DNA from: Branchiostoma floridae
Lineage: Eukaryota; Chordata; Leptocardii; Amphioxiformes; Branchiostomatidae
Assembly (NCBI RefSeq): GCF_000003815.2
Contig: NC_049990.1
Location: 10,142,601-10,206,600 of the forward strand
Reading direction: 5' to 3'
DNA: 64,000 bases
The first letter of the stretch is position 1. Each line of letters opens with the position of its first letter. Positions 12,301-24,300 of the stretch are shown here, piece by piece. The notes under the pieces were generated by a model. The model made no database searches and had not been told where the DNA came from. It worked only from the letters and a program-made list of their open reading frames with translations. The translations under genes and the position numbers were made by a program.

Positions 12301-15300
12301 AACAGGTGAGTAAAGCAACTTACTTACCTGTATAATGCCCTATCTGGTCTATAGGCAAAGGAAAGACGCCTTACTCATCTGTGCGGTGTCTTACCTGGTC
12401 TGTAATCAAAGGAAATACACGTTACTCACCTGTGCGGTGTCTTACCTGGTCTGTTATAAAAGGAAACGTACCTTACTTACCTGTATGGTGTCTTACCTGG
12501 CCTGTTATCAAAGGAAATACACGTTACTCACCTGTATGTTGTCTTACCTGGTCTGTAAACAAAGGAAATACACGTTACTTACTTGTACGGTGTCTTACCT
12601 GGTCTGTGAACAAAGGAAATACACGTTACTCACCTGTATGGTGTCTTACCTGGTCTGTAATCAAAAGAAATACACGTTACTCACCTGTACGGTGTCTTAC
12701 CTGGTCTGTTATAAAAGGAAACACACCATACTTACCTGTATGTTGTCTTACCTGGCCTGTTATCAAAGGAAATACACGTTACTCACCTGTATGGTGTCTT
12801 ACCTGGTCTGTAATCAAAAGAAATACACGTTACTCACCTGTACGGTGTCTTACCTGGTCTGTTATAAAAGGAAACACACCATACTTACCTGTATGTTGTC
12901 TTACCTGGCCTGTTATCAAAGGAAATACACGTTACTCACCTGTACGGTGTCTTACCTAGTCTGTAGTCAAGGAAACATATCTTACTCACCTGTACGGTGT
13001 CTTACCTGGTCTGTAATGAAAGGAAATACACGTTGCTCACCTGTAAGGTGTCTTACCTACTCTGTAGTCAAGGAAACACACCTTACTCACCTGTACGGTG
13101 TCTTACCTGGTCTGCTATAAAAGGAAACACACCTTACTTACCTGTACGGTGTCTTACCTGGCCTGTTATAAAAGGAAAGACACCTTACTTACCTGTATTG
13201 TTGTCATTTATTAAGAAGAGAAAAAAACAATTTGTTTGTAAATGTTAATAAAGGTACATTTTACAATTGAAATTTTCTACGTCATAACTAAATGTTATAA
13301 AACATTTCCTTTCTGTACTCAGAAGGGGAGCCCGCTTGTGCCATGTTCCAACATTTTATTAGGCTATTGATAGCATGTGGTCACATTTTACTGCACATAA
13401 ATAATGCAATTAATATAAAAATAAAATGAAAATATTTAGGAAGTGAAACGAAATACATTTTTGTATTTGAAATAAGTTTGTACACACTGTAACAGATACT
13501 CATCTAATCAAATCCTCATTGTAACAATGTTTCTGTGATAAATAAATTTAAGAAAAGTCCAGTTTGGTTAAGAGTTATTATTATAATGTAAATAGTATTG
13601 TTAATAATAAATAGCTATGTTTTTCTAGTATTGGTTACCTGCCCCTATTCAGGTTTATAACACTAATGTGTCTGAGCCTTTTGTACATTAATTGGGCACT
13701 GAGGTGAATCAATATCCAAATTTGCACTAAGTTCCTCAAACCTGGGTAATAATAGCACAGAAAAAATGACCACATTGTAAATATCAGTCAGATGATAGCA
13801 CTATGAAATGAAAATCTTCTTCAGAATTCACTCTAAAATGGTTGTATGAGAAGCTATGCTACAACAGTCCCTCCCGCGATACTTATAGAACAGTCCCGCA
13901 AGGAGGTCACATGACTAGTGCCCGCCATTTTGAATTGCTATAGTTAAAGTATGGTAGTATCGTCGCCGTACATTTTGACCAAAAACAGGGACTTAAAATG
14001 CTTGTAAAGCACGGAAACTCCGTACACATCAATGGGACACCATCTTGAACATGTTTGTGGCGGTAGGTTTAGGTGTCGTTGCGCGACGGCCGATATTTTT
14101 GTGGATATAGTGGGCATTCGCTAAAAAGACATTTTGCTGGGCGTTCGCTAAAAAGACCATCGAGAATCGAAAACTTTGATTTATGTCACTTCGGGTCAAT
14201 GGATTGACTTGAAACTCAGGATTAATACATGGGAGCACAACGTGGACATATTCCAAGCAAAAAAAATGAGATTCGTGCAGCGCGGACTTCTCTAGAGTGG
14301 GCGTTTGTGGGCATTCGCTAAAAAGACCATGCGTTGTTTCTTGACCTGGTTTAAAATTGGAGCAGCCGTCTTATCTTCAATGGAGTAGTCTTTCATAGAT
14401 ATATAGACCTTTGATTTTGAAGTCGTAAAAAGAACAAGACATCAAAGATCTCCTACCTTTGTGAAATGTGTCCAGTATCTGTGAACTTGTTTTATTCCTT
14501 ATTGTGAGTTTCTTGCATATTGTGTTTACTGGTAATGGATATTTCCCTCTGGCTCCCTTTGACCAACAGAGATGGACGATATATCATATGGCAGAAAATG
14601 GAAGACAGGAAACGAGATAACCTTTTTTGGGACCTTTGACCTAACTTGTTCCTGACTGCCTAGCATGTGGAAAACATCATTTGTTCCTGTCAATCTGTGT
14701 TTACACCATTTTCTTGTCATTTTACTGTATTCAGGTACAACTACGGAGTGTTTGGCAAGTCCATGAACCAAGAAATTGAAAAACTAAAAGGGGCCCGAAA
14801 TGAGCATTAGGTTGTTCTTTTGTCATGTGGCAAGTCTCAGTTGCCCAATCCAATGCCTGAATACCTCCAACTGTCTGGTAAATGTTTGACCAGTAAGATA
14901 ACAATCAGAAGTGCACACCTGGCTTTCATCTGCCTAATCTATGGATTACTCCTCAAAGCCCATCAGAAGCCAGTTACTGCATACATATAGTTACATCTGA
15001 AATCCTATAGCAACTGTGGATATACCTTAAAGGAACAACAATGAGGCAATATGTAAAAGATTTGCTTTCAGCATTAAGAGAATTTCTTTGCTCGCATAAC
15101 AGTAACCATTTTTGTCAGATTGCTTACATGATACAGACACGTTTTGATAGCAACAACATCTCCAAAGTGTAAGTCTCTTTAGTTATTTTTTACATACCTT
15201 TAGGGACCGTACGGCATTTAGCGAGGGGGGAGGGCCGGTCGCCAGGGGGGGGAGGGCCAAGCAAAAAAATATTTTGCCAGGGGGAGGGCCAAGCAAAAAA

Positions 15301-18300
15301 AAATTGACTTGGGGGGAGGGCCAAGCAAAAAAAAAAAAACTTGGTCTGCCAGCAAAATATGTCCCTTAAAATCCAAGAAACGGCGTTTCAGAGGGTCAAG
15401 ATTTCAAAATTTTTCTGGACCTCTGCAAGGGATCGCCGATGGTTGGCGCTCGGGACACAGTGAAAATGCGAAAGGGAGGGGGCGGAGCTTATGCATGACG
15501 CCCTCGAAAACCCTTTTCACTTACAGAAATGTTATTAAACTCTAGATTAATCTGCCAGCAAAATTTACCCCTGTCTTATTGCCCTCAAAATGTAAGAAAT
15601 TGCGTTTCAGAGCTAGAGGGTAAATATTTGCAAATTTCCCTGGACCCCTTTTGACGTGACCGGCCTCGCGCCTTTGATGACCGACATCTTGATAATGTGT
15701 TTGGGGGGGATTTAATTTGTATTTCTAAATTGAAATGCCATTAAAGTTAGCTTTATTTGTCAGCAAAATATTTCCCTCAAACTGAAGGAAATAGCTTTTA
15801 AGAGGGTCAAGATTTCAAAATTTTCCCGGACCTACCTTGCGATTCTTCGTGCCTTTGGCGCCGGACATGGTGTTCGGAACGACTCGTTCTCAAAAACTTG
15901 AAACCCACGTATTTTTTTTTTCATAGAAATGTCATCTAACCAGCAAGTTTTCCCATAAAAAAAGCAATGCAGGAAATCGTGCCAAAAAAGCGTGGCATTT
16001 CTAAAAGATCTCCTGCAAGTCTGCGTTCTCACGCCCGCCGGCGGTTAGAGAGAGGCGACCGGTCCGACCCCGCCGTGGGAAAATCAGCGTCACGCGTCGG
16101 CGCCCCCTCCCCACTATAGTTTTGCTTAGTCGAATCGTGCTGTCGTTTTGGTTTTCATTTTTCCCCCCGATTTTCCGTAAGAACCACAGAACCAAGAAAA
16201 AGTTCAAAATATATGTAAATTGAAAATAGTTTCCGGCAAGCCGCTCAGGTCCGCGAGCTTGCAAATACGTAAATTTAGGGCGCGGGGCGCGCGCCGCTTC
16301 GTAGCGCAAATCTACTAGAAATCCAGATACAAATGCTTTTTAGGTGTTGTTTTAATATCAAAACAATGAAATAGCTTCTATAAAGCAGATATTTATCCCT
16401 CTATTAAGCAGATATTTCGAGCCATTCTGTTTTCCTTTTTTACTAGGGGTCAGAGAGATCTGCTTCTCGATGAAAATCATGAGTATGACGCAAAGCACAT
16501 TTCCAAATGGGAGCGCAGTGTTTTATTGGCGTCTTGAATATTTTTTTTTCAAAGTTGATAGGAGGGGGGAGGGCCTAGCAAAAAAATATTTTGCCAGGGG
16601 GAGGGCCTAGCTAAAAAAAAATTACCTGGGGGGAGGGCCTAGCAAAAATTTTTTGACCCGACCCTCTGGCGACCGGCCCTCCCCCCTCACTAAACGCCGT
16701 ACGGTCCCTTAGAATGATAGGGAGTTAGGATATCATATTGGTAAGGTGAATCTAAGGTATGTTCATTGTTTGCACACGATTTAAAGCCAATGTTTGAAGT
16801 CTGTTTAATGAAGTTTTCTATGATGTTTTGAAGGCAAGAAGTTTCAGGTCGCTAAGTGCTACAAGCAAACTTTCTTGACTTTGAGAGCAGTGTAATTAAT
16901 ACACAATGTACCAGCTATCACTCAGGGCATCAAATACCTAGTCTGGGTGTCCTCCTTATTTAATAGTTTGCCAGGGCTCCCATACCCCATTTGATATACT
17001 AACAGGTTCAATAGTTGCCTTGTTAGTTTACTGGGGCTTCAATGCTCCCCCCTTAGCAACTGGCCATGGTTGCTAAGGGGAAGTTTAGGAGTGCCGGAAG
17101 ACGGCAGATGTTATCCTGACTGCAAAATATGTTCTGCAATTTGCAGCAGAAAAGAAATCAAAACATACAAATAGTTGCAGGCTACAAAAAAAATTATAAT
17201 ACTGCCCAGAGGAATTTGTCCTTCTAACTGGAAATCCATTCAGATAGTATTTTTGATAGCCAAGTAGCAGCCCTGGGTGCAAATTTTGAAATAGATTTAA
17301 AGGTGACAACTTCTGTGATACATGGAAGGAAAGATTCACAGGGACGAAGATAACCTGTTATTTGGTCACCATAGCAACAGGAAGTCCTGAGATTTAGGTC
17401 AGTAAACTCGTTAACATGAAGGCTCACTAATCTTCCTAATGTGTTTTTAATCGTGCTAATTGTTATGTACCTGTTCCAGGCTTGAGAACTCAAGAGATAA
17501 AATATGGTGCCTTAAGGCCTGTGACGGTAATAACAGATTATTTTGTGGTTTGGGGGAGTCAGGTAGGTCTGTATGTTTACAGAGTTGGATATTTGAAAAA
17601 ACTCTATTCATATGCTATTTATGTAACACCCCAAGACAATTCTTTATCTAGAATCTACAGATATTTTGGCTTTTTACATGGACTGGATAGATCAATGGAA
17701 AAATTATCTTGAGAAATTTCTGAGACACAATTTCCTTACCCGAGACGATAATGGTGAAAAAAGAACGAAAGTGATAATGAATTTATGATTACCAATTAGA
17801 CAATAACAGTAGGTTTATGGAACTTAAAAACCTTAGATTGAAGTCATATTTGCATGCACATTCTACAACACTGAGGTATGAGTTTTCTCGTGGTATTTAT
17901 TGATTGATATTGATTTGTATGTATTGGAATGGCCCCTACTGAAGCATCTCTTGTAAACTAGTCTAACTGGTAATTGAAATTTGCATGTAAAGCAGCAAAG
18001 CTCCTAACCTGACCCTCCTCTTATGTTTGAAAGTGGAATAGCCTGGAGAAATGTTGTACCATGTTGTCATGGTAACCTCCCAAACAGCCACAGGTGTAAT
18101 CCTTGATCCAGGCAAACTGTCATAATGTTGTATGATAAATTACTTTAGTTGCATTCATTAAATCACTGTTTCTACTTTTGAATGATCACTGTACTTGTTG
18201 TTATAGTCTTGAGAAAAGTTGTTAAAAACTTCCAAAAACATAAACATATTCAATTTCATGTTTTTACAACTTGAATAAACAAATTTGCAATGCCTGATGT

Positions 18301-21300
18301 ACAATGGCTATCTTTCAAATCAGAATAAATTCCAAGGCAAGATGTGTCTTTTGCCTGTCTCAGCATTGCTATGTACAACATGCATGCAGGCAGTTTTATG
18401 ATCTACTTGTTATTGAATAATCTCCTAGCTATGGTAAAACTGAGTCTTTACTATTTGACGTTTGGGTTCGTTGACAAGAAGGCTGAGTCTGTTCTTTTGA
18501 TCTCTTTGTACAAACACTACTAATCTGAGTAGTTTATGTTCAGAAGCACCTATTATTGACAAGTTTCCATGGCTGCAGTAAAAGGCTTGTAGTACTTCCC
18601 TGGGTACTTCATGCTTGGTTTATAGGCATGTAGTTGGCTAGGAGACAGGTCTGTACTGGAATGGCATCGCCTTGTTTTTGCCCCGAGCTGGTACAGAGTG
18701 ACTTGTGTGTGGCACTTACAAGTCTAGCCTTAGGGGCAGAGACAACCCAATCCTTCTGAGAAAGTGTTCGCCATGAGTGGGGGTTACAGGACAGCTATAA
18801 GGAGACCATATATTCCCGCAGTGGTGAGTCGAAGGATTTATGACCTGCAAACCTAAGTTATTAAGGGTTTAGTTTCATACTCATGAGCTTTGTTACAAAA
18901 TGTTTACTTTGTGAATTTGGTTTAAAGGGCCTGGAAAAACTGTTTTCTTTTTAGCATTGGCTGTTTTTCTTGTAAGAAGAATATGATTCAACCATGTCTT
19001 ATGGATTTGCCACCCAGAGGTTTTACAAGGTTTGACTTCAGGCCTGACTTTTGGCAATAGGTCAGACCAATAACAAAACATACATTGTAGCTACCCAAAT
19101 CCAATCAGGCCAAGATTTTACATGTCGTCAAGTTTTCTATGGTTATAATTGGCTTGTGTAGTCAACAGTGAATACAGTAAATCCTTAGATGTTCTAGTTA
19201 GAATGTTATCAGTTATCCTTGAATGTGTTACTGTAAGAAAGCAAGAAAGCTCATGATAAGTCATACACATAGTTTCAAGCTTTTTTTCCTTATTGTTCCT
19301 GATGATGATGATGATGATGATGATTGTTCCTTATTGGTTCTAAGGTATAAACAGTCTTTGATATATTTGGCTATTTATACACAGTAAGGGTTATCGCCTC
19401 CCAGAATGTAGTTGAATTTATCTATCAAAGACAAATTCTTTAGAGCAAGAAAAAAATGTAAACAACTTTATCATCATGTGTTTATCATTATATCGTGAAC
19501 AATCCATAAAACAAACAAAGTGGCAACAATGGAGCGATACAAGAACTTTGATCTAATCAATAAGTGTGCACTACAGGAAAGTCCACTGGAATAGTTCTCC
19601 TTGTGTCAAACTCATAGTCTTGCAAAACAGTTCAGTCCTTCCCGCACCTGTTGAACAGGGTCATTATAGTAATAGCAGGACACTCCCCAGTGCATCCTGA
19701 CAGACATCATTAGGGCCCGGCAAATCGGCCCATTTTAGAACAATACCCGGAGATTTACCGACAAAGGGACATGTGGCAGGGAATGTGCCAGGGAACGTCC
19801 GCAGGTGCCATGATTGATGATTGTTATTTTTTCATGGCCTTTTTTCTGTCCCGTTTGCAGTTTCATTGACTGTGGAGCCATGGAGGAGCCGTTTTTGCAG
19901 TGTATTCCTATAAGGATTGAACCTCATGTATGTGTATTAGAAGTATACTAGTGGTGGAAATGAAGGTGTTAGAGAATGATAGGAGACTGTTGGAAGGTGA
20001 GGAAGCATGGTGTTAATGATTTGGCAGGTGTAATCTTTATGTCCCAACATGATTGTATAGTAGTTAGTACTCTTACTAGCTGGGTCATAATTCTTTTTAC
20101 TCCACAGCCGAGAAATACCCCCAGCACTCCATTCATCGGCAACACACAGACTGTTCTCCACCAGCCGGATGCCTGGGAAGCCGGGGCACGGCGAGAACGC
20201 ATCCACACTGCCCCCTGTAGTGCGACTCGCCGAGTCCCCACGGCACGGACCATGCCCGGCGCGGTGCGCAGCACCCCCACGGTCCCCAACCGGGTACCGA
20301 CCAGTCACAACATCAACGCTGAGACGTTCCGTAGACCACAGTGGATACCAGCTTTGAATGCATGGGTACCTGAAAATAAACAGGTAAGAAGAAGTCTTAG
20401 AGTGAAGAACTTGATGTCCTATTTGTTTTTGTTGTTGTGTGTGTGTTTGTCGGTATAAAGAAAAGTTTTGGTCTGCAGGTAGCTGCTGTAAGCATAACCT
20501 AGCCATTTCCTTTTTAACTGCAGTTGCTTATGTTTCTTTTCTACGGGATGTTATAAACAGAAAGTAATAACTGGCTTGTCATGACTTTTGTTGGCATAAT
20601 AGGTTACAGAATTCAAGAAAACTTGACTGAGTCAATTCCTAGTAACAACAGGTGAAATTCATGCCCAGCTTCGCTTTGATCGTCTTAGCACTTTAAGCCA
20701 TATTGACTTGTATTGATTGAGGGGATTTAGAGAATTAGGGGCTTATGTAAACTTGCTAAGTTTAAAGGTAGAAGAATGCATTGTGAAATATAAAACGATA
20801 AAACTTGTTGCTACAAGTAAGCATGTAAACTCCAGCAAAAATTTTAGATTAGAATGTTACAAATACTATTATCATAGTATGATAGTACGCCTATAGCAAA
20901 ATTGTAGTTTCAGTGTTTTGGAAAAAAATTACCGTTTCGACAATAGAAAACAAAAAGTTAAGCATATCACAATGTCTTCATTATAAAGAAACAACTGTAC
21001 AATTTTGGACATTTAGCTGTTTGATAGAAAAGTAATCTTCCTTTTCTGACTGTCCTCATGTATTGCTACAAAAAAAAGTTTTTTGGAAATATTTCTGACA
21101 GGTTGTTGGCCACAAAAATAAGAAGTTACAGTTGTATGGATTATATCCTTGTGTAACAGCATTTAGCAGCTTGTGGATGTAACCACTTTCATTTCGTTAC
21201 ATTGTAATTTGTTTGTATTACCTCCACTCCAAAGTGGTCACACAATGGCCAGGATACGCTCACCTGACCCCCGACCCATGACGGCTATCGTGTTCTCTAC

Positions 21301-24300
21301 GGCGCGACGCTCAATGGGCGGGGACAAAGGGTCCGGGGTAGGGCGTTTGTTTGGAAACACCTCCTGCATTGTGGAGGTTTATTCTGTGGGAGTTAGGGTT
21401 TCACAAGGAAAAGAGGATGTGGTCACACTGCCTAACAGTATTAGACATGGTGCAGTGGTAGGGTTATTTTGGGATGTAAAGTATAAAGGTAGTGTTTGGA
21501 TAAATCTTCCACCTGTTTAGCCACTTCTTTTACCTACCACAGGTAGGGAGCCAGACCAGTTTCTCTGTAATAAAAGTGTCCACTGTCAGTACTAGGGATA
21601 CTGTAATTCATTAAATTCATTTGCTAGATCAAAATTTCATGATCTTGTATAAACATACTTTTGCAATGGTTTTATTTCACAGTCGGAGGGAAAAGGAGGT
21701 TTTCACGATGCTTCAAATTTGAGGTTTAAACAGTTCTATAGTACAGTCTGATTATACATTGGAAATCATTATTTGCGGTACAACTTTGCAGTGGACAGGT
21801 AACTGCAAAAATGATAAAACAACCACAAAATTCAAGATTTACGATATCTTTGAGTTTATTGTATAAACTCTAGCAGCAAAAAAAAGAATGTTGAGAATGG
21901 TGGTTAAAAAATTGCAAAGTTTAAAGATAAGGCAAACAAGTATGAACTCTTCACACTCTTGTCCTACTTTCAGTTTTCCCCTTTCAACATCGCTTCCACT
22001 TCGGTCTTTATTATGTTAATTTTTCAGGTCCACACACCCTTAAATTATCGAGTTCTCTGTATGCGATACAAAAGCCTGATAGAGTTTTGATAGCCTCTTG
22101 AGGTGTCCATGGTAACAACCCCTTCATATCAGCTGGTACCAGCATTTATGAGCACTTAAGTACGGCAAAATCTGAGCATTCACTGCATTAAAACACAACT
22201 AGAATACAACCATGTATGGGAATGTAACTTAAAGATATTATGTAGAGTCTTGCAGCAACCTTTTTCAAAGGCTCTGACATGATCCATACAAAGTTTTGAC
22301 GACATGCCTTTGTTATGATCATTGGCATGTAACGGGGTCCCAACCATATGGCACTGAATGACCATTGTGGGTGGTGCATTTCCATATCTATAAGAGCCTC
22401 AAATGGCTGGAGTAGGACGTGTATTATTGCTGAGTGGTGGGCCAGGTTCAATTGCAGCAGGATTGTATACGTGGACATGTAGGTTATGAACTAACACTGA
22501 TAATCATGGATGGAGGTTTTAAGTATGATATAGCCACTATCATCAGGAAGAGATATGTGGGAGAGGTAGGTCACAGTGTTTCCAATCTCCAAGCAGATGG
22601 ATCGTAACGTATTAGGACTGCTGGGATTCTAATGAGTGTCAGAAAAACCCAGCTGTCTGGAAATGTTACAGTCTTCCACCTAGCTTCTGCTTGGAGGTAA
22701 TTTGTGTTGAGTTGTTTGCATTGTGCAAAAGTGACACACAATGTTTAGCATAGATGTTTGGCAATCATAAATCTACATTGCATCTGAGAATGGCAGCTGT
22801 ATTTTCAAGTAAGCTAATTTGTCATCAAATCAATGCATCACTTCATTGACTATACATATNNNNNNNNNNNNNNNNNNNNNNNNNNNNNNNNNNNNNNNNN
22901 NNNNNNNNNNNNNNNNNNNNNNNNNNNNNNNNNNNNNNNNNNNNNNNNNNNNNNNNNNNTGTACCTACTTTTTGTGATGTTGATATTCTGGTTTTCAGAG
23001 AGAAAAAGAGTCTGCTTACATCAACTTTGTGGGTGCTGTTAGCTTGCTGGATAGGGGGATCTATCATGAGGTGAGAACATCAGTTGCTATAATCTATACC
23101 CTCTTCCATTCTATTACAGCAACCATTGTGTTAACAAGTATCACCACAGTTATTCTCTTGGTCTGTCCATTATTTGATAGAAACAACTGCATGTACATGT
23201 ATGTACTATGTACGTTTATGAAGATTAGACATGCAGGTAATAATATATGCCAAAAAGCAGTTACTCAAGCAACTGGATATGATTTCGGAAACGGTCAGAC
23301 GTTTCAGACAACCATCCGGTGTCTTTCGTCAGTGTCACTGGAGAAATCTTGTTGGAGAGAGTTTATATTATGTACTACGTATCTCTCTTGCAACCTTGCT
23401 GTAGTGTGTGGCTGTCCTTTCTCCTTTACAGCAAAGCTGTTGTACATGTAATCAAAGTGCATGCATACATTTGACATACCACTTACATGTAGCTATGGTA
23501 CGTTAAGTTATTTTGCTTGTCTGCTTTCTTTCAGGAGCCCAACTTAGAGGGAAGAGAACCACCACAACCATGTCCAAGATTTATGACGTAGGTTTAAATT
23601 TTGGTGTAATAATTGACTTTGGAGATGGCAACCATGTTGATGGTTTCCAAGTGGTGCCAAAATTTTTGGAGGAATGTTATACATTAGAAGAGTATGTGGA
23701 TGTAGGGGTTAAAAATGTCAAGAGAATGTCAATTATGAGTATTGAGTAGCTTTATGGCAGCCTGTGTTGTTGTATTTTAATGAACATATAATATGATATA
23801 ATTTGAATGTTTCAGCCACATGACGCAGTCTATGCCCATCGGACCCGTCAATGCTGCTAAGTCTGTGAAGAGGATAACCAGTAAGAGGTCGCCGACGATT
23901 CCCAAGACTCCCTTTAAGGACCGTAGGAGAGAGGACCTGCTACCAAAATCACTAACCAGGCCTCCTCAAAGTGAGCTTCAGTTCTGTGATGATATGATAC
24001 ATAATTTAACACTTTTAGGGATCACCAGACTTTTTGTGTCATTGGGACACAACACTTTATAATCCATAGGACTAAGGGTCCGTCCCGGTGTAGTTGATCA
24101 AACCAAGTAGGACTTGCATTAGATAGCCTCCTTGATCAAACCTGTAACAGTCAGTCTTAAGCAGATTGTACTTGTTGTACAGGTGTGTTATGCCTTGAAG
24201 CAGTTTATTGGTTTTGCAAAACAAATAAATGTGTGTTATGCCTTGTGGAAGTTTATCTGTTTTGCTGAAGTACAAGAGGCAAGTAGATTCAAACCCGGGC

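Larger units (their letters stand above)
10131..14329. mobile_element. 4.2 kb foldback-type element (long inverted repeat)
   Basis: Bases 10131 to about 12315 are repeated in reverse complement from about 12320 to 14329. Outer arms of about 1.1 kb are nearly identical (for example the 75-residue frames at 10203-10430 plus and 14029-14256 minus differ at one residue). The inner parts are opposing arrays of a 51-bp unit. Each terminus carries three copies of a GGTCTTTTTAGCGAATGCCC motif (10131, 10301 and 10329, mirrored at the right end). This layout, long inverted repeats containing tandem subrepeats with no transposase, is that of foldback transposons such as Drosophila FB and Galileo. A 10-base direct repeat TTGTTTCTTG occurs at 10117-10126 and 14335-14344, close to but not flush with the ends, and may be the target duplication. 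It sits in intron 1 of the EF-hand gene. Confidence 0.8.

Noticed and set aside
11520-13120. Long open frames of 242 and 261 codons at 11520-12248 (minus) and 12335-13120 (plus)
   Set aside because: They are translations of the 51-bp tandem repeat, open in several frames because 51 is divisible by three. No domain or conserved start supports a protein.
10203-14256. 75-codon frame present twice (10203-10430 plus, 14029-14256 minus)
   Set aside because: The two are the same because the inverted arms are nearly identical; duplication here does not show coding constraint, and no family is recognisable.
16001-16309. 102-codon minus frame at 16001-16309
   Set aside because: It lies inside the Harbinger-like element, shows no transposase motif, and is broken in the second copy.
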